From positions 1 through 64,000 of the forward strand of contig JAURWY010000030.1 in NCBI GenBank assembly GCA_030654695.1: a stretch of 64,000 nucleotides of DNA, in the 5' to 3' direction. Positions 35,836 to 44,151 of this stretch are shown here, in pieces (position 1 is the first letter of the stretch; every line of letters begins with the position of its first letter). This DNA is from Polaromonas sp. GTDB taxonomy: Bacteria > Pseudomonadota > Gammaproteobacteria > Burkholderiales > Burkholderiaceae_C. Both the position numbers and the translations under genes were made by a program. The notes under the pieces were generated by a model. It worked only from the letters and a program-made list of their open reading frames with translations, was not told the origin of the DNA and did no database searches.

Positions 35836-36765
35836 ATGCTCGGTGCTTTTACTCAACGCTTTGGCCAGTGGCTCGCCATTGCCGCCATGCTGGGCTTTGG
35901 TTTTGCTTTCGCTCAGTCAGAACCGACTTTGAACCAGGTCTACGAGGCCGCTCAGTCCGGGAAAATGGACCAGGCGCAGACCATGATTCAACAAGTCTTG
36001 GTGGCTCACCCGAACAGCGCCAAAGCGCACTTTGTACAGGCTGAGCTGTTTGCCAAGCAAGGGCTGAACGGTCGCGCCAGCGACATGCTGGCGACCGCCG
36101 ACAAGCTGTCCCCTGGCCTGCCATTCGCCAAGGCTGAAGCAGTTCAGAGTTTGCGCGCCAAAATTTCTGCCCGGCCTGTTCAGCAGGCGTCAAGTAACGG
36201 CAATTCATCGACCAGCCATCTCAACACTTCTGTCGGTCCGGCATCGTCCGCATCCAGTTTTTCTTGGGGTACGCCACTTCTGTTGGCGGGTGGTGTGATG
36301 TTGATTGGTTACTTCCTGTTCCGACGTAAAAACCCGCCTGTCGAGTTTCATGCGCAGCAGCCTTATGCCAATCAAGCCAATCAAGCCCCCGTGGGCAGCC
36401 AACCGGGTAACGGTTTGAGCGGCCCACAAACCTTCGGTATGGGCGGCCCGTCTGCTGCTGCACCGGGCTATGCTCAGCCGCCTGCCAGCGGAGGCATGGG
36501 ACGCAACATTGCCGGTGGTCTGGCCACTGGCTTGGCGGTGGGTGCGGGCATGATGGCCGCTCAAGCCATCGGCAAAAGTCTGATGGGCAACAACGAAGCC
36601 AGTCATGACTCATCGTCCCGTCTGGCCAATAACAACAGCAATAACTACGAACCGATTGCTGACAACAACAGCAACATGGGCGGCCAAAATTTTGGCGTCA
36701 CAGACAACGGTTCTTGGGATGACGGCGGCAGCGCCGACGTGGGCGGTGGCGACTGGGACAGCTAA
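35836..36765 (+). CDS. Hypothetical exported TPR protein with a membrane anchor and Gly/Asn-rich tail
   Basis: 309 residues from ATG at 35836 (AAAGG seven bases before). The signal peptide is about 1-27 ('IAAMLGFGFAFAQSEPT'). One TPR-like helical repeat region (about 30-95) follows ('QVYEAAQSGKMDQAQTMIQQ'), then a Ser-rich linker, a membrane segment (about 137-155, 'WGTPLLLAGGVMLIGYFLFR'), a low-complexity Pro/Gly/Asn part and a hydrophobic 'GGLATGLAVGAGMMAAQAIG' stretch. It ends in a Gly/Asp/Trp-rich 'DDGGSADVGGGDWDS' like the tail of TPM-domain and related membrane proteins. Function unknown. The next gene's ATG directly follows its stop. Confidence 0.7.
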   Translation: MLGAFTQRFGQWLAIAAMLGFGFAFAQSEPTLNQVYEAAQSGKMDQAQTMIQQVLVAHPNSAKAHFVQAELFAKQGLNGRASDMLATADKLSPGLPFAKAEAVQSLRAKISARPVQQASSNGNSSTSHLNTSVGPASSASSFSWGTPLLLAGGVMLIGYFLFRRKNPPVEFHAQQPYANQANQAPVGSQPGNGLSGPQTFGMGGPSAAAPGYAQPPASGGMGRNIAGGLATGLAVGAGMMAAQAIGKSLMGNNEASHDSSSRLANNNSNNYEPIADNNSNMGGQNFGVTDNGSWDDGGSADVGGGDWDS

Positions 36766-37470
36766 ATGTTGATGCTTAAACGCCGATCACTGCTGGCGCT
36801 GTTGGTGCTCCCCACCGGCTGCGCTATTCAGTACCTGCCGCCACTGGCGACCACCACTATGCACAGTGGCGGACCAGCCGGTTCCGTCCGACCTCCAGCG
36901 TTGGGGCAAAGTTGGACCTACAGCAAGTTCAACTTCTACAACAGCCAACTGCTGGACACAGTCAAAGAAGAAGTTGTCAGCTTAGATGGTGGCATTCGCA
37001 TCAGCCGCCGTTCAACAAACAATGTGGATTTGGGTGATGAATTTCAGCCCGTCTGGGGCCAGGTCAAGCAAGATCCGTATTGGGATCTGCTGCAAACCTA
37101 CGAAACATCTATGCCATTGTGGTTAGACAATTTCACCGTAGGGGCAAGCCAAACTAACGACATGCATTACCAGTCCGGGACGTCATCGTTTCGCTATTGG
37201 ATCAATGCCACAACGACGGTGACAGCTTGGGAAAAGGTCCAACTTGCCAGCGGCACGTTTGACACAGTTCGCATCGATAAGCGAATCCGGCTCAGCCATC
37301 ACGACATCAGCAGACTAGACACGACCAGACGTGACACGCTTTGGTTCGCCCCTGAAATCGGTCGCTGGGTCGTGAGGGAAACAGATGGCGATTACAGGCT
37401 GGCAGGTAGACGAGGCGGCTGGGACGGACGTGAAGACCACTTTCGTTGGCAACTGGAGAGCTGGACTTAA
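36766..37470 (+). CDS. Hypothetical lipoprotein
   Basis: 234 residues. N-terminal basic start, hydrophobic stretch and lipobox 'LPTGC' (Cys about residue 19). The rest is beta-rich with many Trp and Tyr ('GQSWTYSKFNFYNSQLLDTV', 'SFRYWINATTTVTAWEKVQL', 'DTLWFAPEIGRWVVRETDGD'), resembling DUF3108-like or other unnamed lipoproteins that report on 'apparent' surface sugars, but I cannot assign a family. Its ATG begins right after the stop of the preceding gene, so the pair is co-transcribed. Confidence 0.7.
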   Translation: MLMLKRRSLLALLVLPTGCAIQYLPPLATTTMHSGGPAGSVRPPALGQSWTYSKFNFYNSQLLDTVKEEVVSLDGGIRISRRSTNNVDLGDEFQPVWGQVKQDPYWDLLQTYETSMPLWLDNFTVGASQTNDMHYQSGTSSFRYWINATTTVTAWEKVQLASGTFDTVRIDKRIRLSHHDISRLDTTRRDTLWFAPEIGRWVVRETDGDYRLAGRRGGWDGREDHFRWQLESWT

Positions 37471-37512
37471 AAAGAACAGCATGCCGCTGCCCCTTACAAT
37501 CGCCGCTGGTTC

Positions 37513-37589
37513 GGGGCGTTAGCTCAGTTGGTTAGAGCAGAGGACTCATAATCCTTTGGTCGAGTGTTCAAGTCACTCACGCCCTACCA
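37513..37589 (+). tRNA. tRNA with CAT anticodon (Met, or lysidine-modified Ile2)
   Basis: 77-base cloverleaf. Acceptor GGGGCGT with ACGCCCT, D arm GCTC/GAGC, anticodon stem GAGGA/TCCTT around CTCATAA (anticodon CAT), T arm GAGTG-TTCAAGT-CACTC, encoded CCA. The body (TTAGCTCAG, TTGGTCG, TTCAAGTC) resembles E. coli tRNA-Ile2 as much as elongator Met, so the amino acid is not settled. It is not initiator Met: no GGG/CCC anticodon stem and no unpaired first acceptor base. Confidence 0.85.
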
Positions 37590-37610
37590 TTCAATACCGC
37601 GTCAGATATA

Positions 37611-37645
37611 GAAAGCCTGCTATTTAAAAGATAGTGGGCTTTTTA
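37611..37645 (+). terminator. Terminator after the CAT-anticodon tRNA
   Basis: A 12-bp stem with two G-T pairs (37612-37623 with 37631-37642) and 7-base loop runs into a TTTTTATTTT stretch, 22 bases after the tRNA end. Confidence 0.7.
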
Positions 37646-37915
37646 TTTTGGGCGACTTCTGAGCGTCTGTAGGCCATCTGTAGGCAAATAGCCTAAATGC
37701 TTGACTTCCGAAGGTGTGGCGGGCAAATCCAAGCCTCAAACGACTTTGGATGACGTGTTTCATAGCAACTCGAACGCTACACAAAAGACGGTCGCTTCGC
37801 TTCAATTGATAGTTCGTACAGCTGACCCTTGCGTGGTCATCTGATCCATCTTTGTCAGGAGTCAGTCTTGAGCGCCCTCGTTTTCGAATTGCGACAGCCG
37901 GCGGGGAATTGAGGT
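37646..37915. other. Gene-free stretch between the tRNA terminator and the GGDEF gene
   Basis: No credible ORF on either strand. Repeated CTGTAGGC-like words occur near 37667-37686. The GGDEF gene's ribosome site (GAGG) is at the right end. No phage or integrase remnant is visible despite the adjacent tRNA. Confidence 0.5.
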
Positions 37916-39667
37916 ATGGCTCTTCAGCAACGCGGCGTTGAGAGGCGAGATCTATGGTCTGACAGCGAGCGTCGATCGGCTCGGTATTTTCATCATTTGA
38001 TCGACATCAGCCCAGACCCGTTTTTCACCATTGATGCACAGGGCAAGATTGTCGACAGCAACTCGGCCGCGGTCATCATGACGGGGATGACCAGCACGGC
38101 TTTGGTGGGCAGTGTCTTTGCCGACTATTTCACCAATCCGGTCGAAGCGCACGAGAAGTGTCAACAAGTTTTGACGCAAGGCTTCCTGAATGACTGCCCC
38201 ATGGGAATTCGCCACGCATCAGGCAGAACGCACGATGTTCTTTGCAATGCGCGAGTGGTTCGGGACGAATCAGGCAAGCCGCTGAGCGTGCTGGTCATTG
38301 CGCACGATGTGACGGCTAAAAACCGGGCGGAAAGAGATTTCCGTGAGTATCAAAAAAGGGCTGATTTCGCCCTGGAGAAAACACACACTGGGGCATGGGA
38401 GCTGAATCTTGTTGATCACACATCGCATCGGTCGCTGGAACATGATCGTATTTTTGGCTACACAGAGCTCCTGCCCAACTGGTCGTATGAGATGTTTTTG
38501 CAGCATGTGCTGTTGGATGACCGGGCAGCGGTTGACCAAAAATTTATCGAAGCGATCAAGCAAAATCAGCAGTGGAACTTCCAATGTCGGATTCGCCGCA
38601 TTGACGGCGAAATACGCTGGATCTGGGCCGTCGGCGAACAGCAAAATAGCCTTGATGGCGAGGGTCAGCGAATGGTCGGCATTGTGCAAGACATCACCGA
38701 GCAAAAAAAGACAGAAATGGCGATACGGGACGCGGAGTTTCGTTACCGAACAGTGGCAGATTTAACCTCAGACTGGGAGTATTGGTCGTTGCCTGACGGT
38801 ACGTTGCGCTACGTGTCGCCGTCGTGCGAGGAAGTCTCCGGGTACACAGCGGATGAGTTTTATGCTGACCCCGGACTGTTGACACGGGTGATCCATCCAG
38901 ATGACCAAGCGCTGTTCGCCGGGCACACGCATCAGACATCAGAGCGCGGAACGCCAGCGCCGATACTGTTTCGAATTCAAACCAAAGACGGCGAGACCCG
39001 ATGGATTTCTCACGTCTGTCGTCCCGTCTTTGATGAGGCTGGAAACCCGAATGGTTTTCGCGGCAGCAATCGGGACGACACAGACCGTAAAAAAATGGAA
39101 GATCAAGTGCGTGAGTTGGCTTTTTATGACGAGCTCACACAGTTGCCGAATCGCCGCTTGTTGGTCGACCGCCTGATTCATGACATGGCGTCCGTCAAAC
39201 GCAGCAGCCGATATGGCGGGTTGATGTTTGTTGATCTGGACAACTTCAAGCCGCTCAATGACTTGCACGGACACAAAATGGGCGACCTGCTGTTGGTCGA
39301 AGTCGCGAAACGGATGCAGTCGTGTGTGCGCAGTATTGACACCGTCTCGCGTTTTGGGGGCGACGAGTTTGTGGTGTTGCTGAGTGATTTTGGTTTGGAC
39401 AAAGCGGAATCCGCAACACAAGCCAAAATTGTGGCTGAAAAAATTCGGGCCAAACTGGCTGAGCCCTATCGCTTCCCCCTCAAGATTAAAGGTAAGCCAG
39501 ACACGACGATAGAGCATCGCTGCACCGCCAGCATCGGGGTGGTGACGTATGGCGGCCATGAGGCCAGCGAGGAAGACATCCTCAAATGGGCCGACAAGGC
39601 CATGTACCAAGCCAAAGATGCTGGCCGAAACACCGTCAGGTTTTATGAAGCGCCAGACGCCGCTTGA
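37916..39667 (+). CDS. Diguanylate cyclase with three PAS domains
   Basis: 583 residues. PAS1 is at about 20-130 ('LIDISPDPFFTIDAQGKIVD'), a PAS_3-fold PAS2 at about 140-255 ('CRIRRIDGEIRWIWAVGEQQ') and PAS3 at about 260-385 ('DLTSDWEYWSLPDGTLRYVS', 'TRWISHVCRPVFDEAGNPNG'). The GGDEF domain is at about 400-575 with an intact 'SRFGGDEFVVLL'. An RxxD inhibitory site ('RSID') lies five residues before GGDEF, so product inhibition by c-di-GMP is expected. No membrane segment: it is a cytosolic sensor, perhaps for redox, light or small ligands through the PAS pockets. c-di-GMP typically favours surface attachment, which fits the nearby tad pilus locus, though the link is inference. Confidence 0.92.
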   Translation: MALQQRGVERRDLWSDSERRSARYFHHLIDISPDPFFTIDAQGKIVDSNSAAVIMTGMTSTALVGSVFADYFTNPVEAHEKCQQVLTQGFLNDCPMGIRHASGRTHDVLCNARVVRDESGKPLSVLVIAHDVTAKNRAERDFREYQKRADFALEKTHTGAWELNLVDHTSHRSLEHDRIFGYTELLPNWSYEMFLQHVLLDDRAAVDQKFIEAIKQNQQWNFQCRIRRIDGEIRWIWAVGEQQNSLDGEGQRMVGIVQDITEQKKTEMAIRDAEFRYRTVADLTSDWEYWSLPDGTLRYVSPSCEEVSGYTADEFYADPGLLTRVIHPDDQALFAGHTHQTSERGTPAPILFRIQTKDGETRWISHVCRPVFDEAGNPNGFRGSNRDDTDRKKMEDQVRELAFYDELTQLPNRRLLVDRLIHDMASVKRSSRYGGLMFVDLDNFKPLNDLHGHKMGDLLLVEVAKRMQSCVRSIDTVSRFGGDEFVVLLSDFGLDKAESATQAKIVAEKIRAKLAEPYRFPLKIKGKPDTTIEHRCTASIGVVTYGGHEASEEDILKWADKAMYQAKDAGRNTVRFYEAPDAA

Positions 39668-39753
39668 GCTGACATCAAGGAGTGGGCGACAGCGTTCTTT
39701 TCATGCCCTAGGCTTTTAAAACCCGGGGTTGGTGCCTGATTTGTTCAGATCTC

Positions 39754-39783
39754 TTCAGACGAGCAAAATTTTTAAGCTAGAAT
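39754..39783 (+). promoter_or_regulatory. Promoter of tRNA-Arg
   Basis: TTCAGA (39754-39759), 18-base spacer, TAGAAT (39778-39783), ending ten bases before the mature tRNA. The position and -10 box fit a tRNA promoter; the -35 is weak. Confidence 0.5.
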
Positions 39784-39793
39784 ACACGGCTTA

Positions 39794-39870
39794 GCGGCTG
39801 TAGCTCAGTTGGATAGAGTACTTGGCTACGAACCAAGGGGTCGTGGGTTCAATTCCTGCCAGCCGCACCA
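39794..39870 (+). tRNA. tRNA-Arg (anticodon ACG)
   Basis: 77-base cloverleaf. Acceptor GCGGCTG with CAGCCGC, anticodon stem TTGGC/ACCAA around TACGA (ACG, read as ICG), T arm with TTCAATT, encoded CCA. A perfect terminator hairpin follows nine bases downstream. Confidence 0.95.
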
Positions 39871-39878
39871 TATGAATC

Positions 39879-39917
39879 AAGGACTTAGCGTCGAAAGACA
39901 CTAAGTCCTTTCTTCTT
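39879..39917 (+). terminator. Terminator of tRNA-Arg
   Basis: Perfect 10-bp stem AAGGACTTAG/CTAAGTCCTT (39879-39888 with 39901-39910) and 12-base loop, followed by TCTTCTTT. Confidence 0.75.
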
Positions 39918-39950
39918 TGTGGACTGCAGAAATATTTCTTTTGTCGAGCT

Positions 39951-40718
39951 ACTGCGCCCGACACGTTCGACGGTATCGTTTCACTTAGCAAAGAAGTCAA
40001 TGGCGGCTTCGTGCGTGAAAGGCGAATCGATGGTCCCATTTATGTCGCTAGCACGCTGTCATTGACTTTACCCAAGACGATGCAGCGGTGCGCGTTATCA
40101 GGCACATGGCGCAGCAAAATCTCCACGCTGTTCTGATGCCTTTTGACTGTGAAACCATTCGCCTCGTCAACCGCGTGCAGGGCCGTTTGGGTCTTCAGTC
40201 GATTCCCATGCCAGGCTTGGCAAGGCTGAATATGTTTGACGACAAATGGACATTCCATCAGTTTTGTTTGGCCAACGACTTGCCGGTGCCATTGACACGG
40301 TTGATGGGCCCGAAATCGAATCTCGATTTCAACCTGATCGAAGCCGAATTTGGCTTGCCCTTTATCGTCAAGCCTACCAATTCACCCCGCTCTTCGCTTA
40401 AAAATACATTGAGGGCATTGACATGGACATCAACTTGTTCTCGGTGGCTGGCCAGCTTCGGGCGGTGTCTATCCACAGACCTGGCAAGTCGTTCATTGAC
40501 TTCCAGTCCCACTCCCAGCTCGAAGACATGGCCGACAAAATCTGCCGTGCCAGTCATTACAACGGCTTGATGAATGTGGATGTACGTCTTGATGCCCACA
40601 CGGGTGATATTTTCTTGATTGAATCCAACCCGTGCCTTTGACCTCTACGGCTTCAGTGAACTTCTGCGGAATGTTCCCGCCATGCTCCAAAGAGCCTGGC
40701 AACGGCTGCAGGCCAGCG
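39951..40718 (+). pseudogene. Decayed ATP-grasp ligase
   Basis: Four fragments in different frames read as one protein. The first, 'FDGIVSLSKEVNGGFVRERR' to about 40065, is followed by 'DDAAVRVIRHMAQQNLHAVL', 'LNMFDDKWTFHQFCLANDLP' and 'EFGLPFIVKPTNS' to about 40385. Then come 'KYIEGIDMDINLFSVAGQLR' to 'DIFLIESNP' (about 40404-40632) and 'FDLYGFSELLRNVPAML' to the end. 'DKW...PVPLT', 'PFIVKPT', 'YIEGIDxDINL' and 'LIESNP' are ATP-grasp hallmarks (carboxylate-amine ligase type). At least three frameshifts are present, with a deletion between 'KPTNS' and 'KYIEG', and no start. It is not functional. It lies just after tRNA-Arg, and its end overlaps tadC. Confidence 0.75.
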
Positions 40719-41654
40719 TCATTTGGAGAACATCGACGAAATCTGAATCACCGCAGGCCCGATGAGCACAGACAAGAGTGCCGGGAAGATAAAGAAGATC
40801 AGCGGGATCAGCATTTTGACCGGCACTTTGGCCGCGATTTCTTCTGCACGTTGCATGCGCTTCATGCGCATCACTTCCGACTGAATCCGCAGCGACTCCG
40901 CCACGCTGGTGCCAAATCTATCGGCTTGCACCAGCATCGAAACCAGTCCATCCAAGTCTTCCAGGTTGATGCGCAAAGCCAGATTTTTCAATGCCGTTGA
41001 ACGGCCTGAGCCAGCCCGTATTTCAAGCGCCGCCAAATTAAATTCTTCCGCGAGAATCTTGCTGCTGCGGGCAATTTCCAGTGACACACGGTTGATGGCT
41101 CCGTCCATGCCAAGGCCCGCTTCAGTGCAAATCACCAAGAGGTCAATCAGGTCGGGCAGCGTGTCGCGCATCTCGTCAGAGCGTCGGAGCGTCATCCATC
41201 TCAGGTAAATGTCGGGCAGGTAATAGCCGACCGCAGCCAACGACACCGCATACAAGGCCAAACGTGGGTAGGGCGTTGCCGGCGACCAAAGTGCGATCAG
41301 CAAGGCCGCCATCAGTGGCAAGGCCAGCGTCAAGACCGTCTTGATGGAGAAATAAGTTTGCGCTGCAGTCGGCCCCCTGAAACCGGCACGAATAAACTTC
41401 AGCCTGAGTTGCGAGTTTTGCCAGTCGCCTTCGGGCACGGACAGCTTTGACATGGACAGAAGCAGCGCATGCCAGCCCCCTTCATGCTGTGCGGATAGCG
41501 GTTCGCGAACTGCCGCCGTTGAGCCTGCGCTCTGCGTTTGCTTCAAGCGCTGCTTGATCTTTCTCTGGCGGATCAGTTTGGCAAGGCCTAGCAACAGCAA
41601 AGCGTAAGCCAAAAATGCCACAGCCATCGCGATCATGAAGCGTTCATCAGTCAC
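40719..41654 (-). CDS. tadC: Flp pilus inner-membrane platform protein TadC
   Basis: 311 residues from GTG at 41654. Type II secretion F (T2SSF) domain at about 165-295 ('DLIDLLVICTEAGLGMDGAI', 'MLVQADRFGTSVAESLRIQS', 'MLIPLIFFIFPALLSVLIGP') and membrane segments near the N-terminus (8-25), middle (about 105-150) and C-terminus. TadB and TadC form the membrane base that TadA rotates or pumps for pilus extension. It is the last gene of the tad operon, 12 bases after tadB. No tadD follows. Confidence 0.93.
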   Translation of the reverse strand: MTDERFMIAMAVAFLAYALLLLGLAKLIRQRKIKQRLKQTQSAGSTAAVREPLSAQHEGGWHALLLSMSKLSVPEGDWQNSQLRLKFIRAGFRGPTAAQTYFSIKTVLTLALPLMAALLIALWSPATPYPRLALYAVSLAAVGYYLPDIYLRWMTLRRSDEMRDTLPDLIDLLVICTEAGLGMDGAINRVSLEIARSSKILAEEFNLAALEIRAGSGRSTALKNLALRINLEDLDGLVSMLVQADRFGTSVAESLRIQSEVMRMKRMQRAEEIAAKVPVKMLIPLIFFIFPALLSVLIGPAVIQISSMFSK

Positions 41655-41665
41655 AGCGCATCACC

Positions 41666-42646
41666 TCATACCTTGATCTGGACGATTTTCCACATCCACA
41701 CAGCCCCCAGAACAATCATCCCTAGGTTGACCAACATCAGTGTTTGCCCAGACGAGGTGGTCCATAGGGTGGACATGTAAATTGGGTTCAAAACGGAAAG
41801 AATGCCGCCTAATGCGAAAGGCAAACTGCCAATCATGATGCCGGACAGTTTGCCCTCCGCAGCGAGGATTCTTATCTTGCCTTTGAGCTTGATGCGTTCG
41901 CGCACGGTCTGCGACAGCATGGTGAGCAACTCCGTCAGATTGCCGCCGGTTTTGCGTTGAATCATCAGCGCTATGACCAAAAAATTCAGGTCACTGCTGT
42001 TGATACGTTCAATCATCTGCGCCATGGCATCGCCAAAGGTCATGCCGAGTTTGATGTGCTCAAAGGCGGTCTTGAATTCAGGTCCGATAGGGTCTGGTAA
42101 TTCATCGCCCACCATGCCAATGGCGACTGACAAGCCGTGGCCAGCCCGCAGGGCTCGCGTCATGAAGTCGAGGGCCTCGGGCAGTTGCTCTTCAAAGCGC
42201 AAGCGGCGCTTTTTTTCACGTTGTAGGAGGTACACCCACGGCAAAGAAAAAGCAGCCAGACCAGCGGGGAGAGTCATCACCCAGGGTGCTTTCAGCAGCA
42301 AGGTGGGCGCCAGCCAGACCAGCAGCCCGAGCCCGGCGCTGAGGGCCATGACCTCGGCCGTCGTGTGCGTACTGCCCGAGCGCGTCAGCAGCAGGCCCAG
42401 CGCACGCACACCCGGTGCATGTCCCAAAATCCATTGCAACCAGACTTGCTCAAGGTCACTGCCAGATTTGAGCAACTGGCTTTGCGGATCTTTCCGGCGC
42501 CGCAGTGCAATATCCTTCAGCCGACTCGACAAGGCTCGCGAATCAGCGCTGAATCGCCTTGACCACAGTGTCGACAAGGCGATCGCGGCACCTGCGACAA
42601 GTAGAAATATCAGTGCCAGTCCAGCAAAGAGCAGGTTGTCCGTCAT
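41666..42646 (-). CDS. tadB: Flp pilus inner-membrane platform protein TadB
   Basis: 326 residues. T2SSF domain at about 160-285 ('EALDFMTRALRAGHGLSVAI', 'RINSSDLNFLVIALMIQRKT', 'GGNLTELLTMLSQTVRERIK') and membrane helices at the N-terminus (4-26), about 105-145 and the end. It pairs with TadC. The ATG overlaps the tadA stop (ATGA). Confidence 0.94.
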   Translation of the reverse strand: MTDNLLFAGLALIFLLVAGAAIALSTLWSRRFSADSRALSSRLKDIALRRRKDPQSQLLKSGSDLEQVWLQWILGHAPGVRALGLLLTRSGSTHTTAEVMALSAGLGLLVWLAPTLLLKAPWVMTLPAGLAAFSLPWVYLLQREKKRRLRFEEQLPEALDFMTRALRAGHGLSVAIGMVGDELPDPIGPEFKTAFEHIKLGMTFGDAMAQMIERINSSDLNFLVIALMIQRKTGGNLTELLTMLSQTVRERIKLKGKIRILAAEGKLSGIMIGSLPFALGGILSVLNPIYMSTLWTTSSGQTLMLVNLGMIVLGAVWMWKIVQIKV

Positions 42647-44151
42647 GGCTGTGCCGCGAGTCCTTGTTCGTCCAAAGGATGGGTTGGATCGAACAAACTT
42701 TCGTCGAGAGTGATGCCGTAGGTGATGAGCTTTTCGGCCAACTGGGGTCGGACCCCCGTGGCTCTGAAAAAGCCCTTCACCGAGCCATCCGGGTTCATCC
42801 CTTGACGGTCAAAAAAGAAGATTTCCTGAGTCGTGATGATGTCGCCTTCCATGCCCGTGATTTCATGGATGCTGGTGATTTTTCGGCTGCCGTCATTCAA
42901 GCGACTGGCCTGCACAATGACGTTGATCCCCGAACTGATTTGCTGCCTGAGGGCCCGCACCGGCAAGTTGACGCCGCCCAGTCCGACCAAATTTTCCAAG
43001 CGCGACAGCGCATCGCGCGGCGAGTTGGCGTGCACCGTGGTGAGCGAACCGTCGTGGCCGGTGTTCATGGCTTGCAGCATGTCGATCACTTCGCTGCCGC
43101 GCACTTCACCCAGCACGATGCGGTCTGGCCGCATGCGCAGGCTGTTTTTGACCAGCGCACGCATGCTCACTTCGCCGGTGCCTTCCAAGTTGGGTGTGCG
43201 GGTTTCGAGCCGCACCACATGGCTTTGCTGCAGCTGTAATTCTGCGGTGTCTTCGATGGTGATGATGCGTTCCCCTTCGGGGATGTAACCTGACAAAATA
43301 TTCAGCAACGTGGTCTTGCCGGAGCCCGTGCCGCCAGAGATCAAAATGTTGACTTTGGATTTGACGAAACCTGCCAACAGCTCGGCCATGCCCGCGGTCA
43401 AGGCGTGCTTGGCAATCAGGTCGGCCATTCTCAAAGGGATGACTTCAAAGCGGCGAATCGACAAGGCTGGGCCGTCAATCGCCACCGGCGGCACGATGGC
43501 GTTCACGCGCGAACCATCGGCCAACCGCGCATCTGCCATCGGGCTGGACTCGTCGACACGCCGACCCACGCGCGAAACAATCTTGTCGATGACTTTCATC
43601 AAGTGGTCGTTGTCGTTGAAGCGGGTGTCGACCAATTCAAGTCGCCCCTTGCGCTCGACAAACACCTTGTCAAAACCATTCACCATGATCTCGCTGATGC
43701 TGTGGTCGGCCAGCAAGGGTTCTAGCGGGCCAAGCCCGAGCACTTCGTCTTGCAGATCGATGATGAGCTGTTGATGCTCATGCTCATTGACAGGCAGTTG
43801 CCCCTCGGCAATCAGCAGGTCGACCATGTGTGCCAATTGGCTGCGAACCTGTTCTTCGGGCAGGCTTTCAGCCGCCGCCAGATCCATCCGTTTCAGCAGG
43901 GCTTTGTGAAGTCCGATCTTGGTCGCGAAGTAACCCGGCGACAGATCTTTGGTGACCGTCCTGACGACGGCTGGCGCGGAAATAGCCCCATGCGGCGGCG
44001 TTTGCGTGGCCGCTGCGGTGACCTTGGGCAACACTGCCGCAGCGTCAGGCTCGGTGGCTGAAGGCGCAACTTTTTCAGAGGCGAGTTTGGGCGCCGGCTT
44101 GAAGGCCTCGCCTTTGGTCCACGCGGCTATTTGATCCCGAAGTGTTGCCAT
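42643..44151 (-). CDS. tadA: Flp pilus assembly ATPase TadA (CpaF)
   Basis: 502 residues. A variable N-terminal extension (about 1-75) precedes a VirB11-type ATPase. 'EIMVNGFDKVFVERKGRLEL' is the N domain, 'VNILISGGTGSGKTTLLNIL' is Walker A, 'RIITIEDTAELQL' is the Asp box, 'RPDRIVLGEVRGSEVIDMLQ' is Walker B, and the His box 'NTGHDGSLTTVHANSPRDAL' follows. It powers Flp pilus assembly (and retraction in some systems) at the cytoplasmic face. Its first 25 bases overlap the end of tadZ, so translation is coupled. Confidence 0.96.
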   Translation of the reverse strand: MATLRDQIAAWTKGEAFKPAPKLASEKVAPSATEPDAAAVLPKVTAAATQTPPHGAISAPAVVRTVTKDLSPGYFATKIGLHKALLKRMDLAAAESLPEEQVRSQLAHMVDLLIAEGQLPVNEHEHQQLIIDLQDEVLGLGPLEPLLADHSISEIMVNGFDKVFVERKGRLELVDTRFNDNDHLMKVIDKIVSRVGRRVDESSPMADARLADGSRVNAIVPPVAIDGPALSIRRFEVIPLRMADLIAKHALTAGMAELLAGFVKSKVNILISGGTGSGKTTLLNILSGYIPEGERIITIEDTAELQLQQSHVVRLETRTPNLEGTGEVSMRALVKNSLRMRPDRIVLGEVRGSEVIDMLQAMNTGHDGSLTTVHANSPRDALSRLENLVGLGGVNLPVRALRQQISSGINVIVQASRLNDGSRKITSIHEITGMEGDIITTQEIFFFDRQGMNPDGSVKGFFRATGVRPQLAEKLITYGITLDESLFDPTHPLDEQGLAAQP

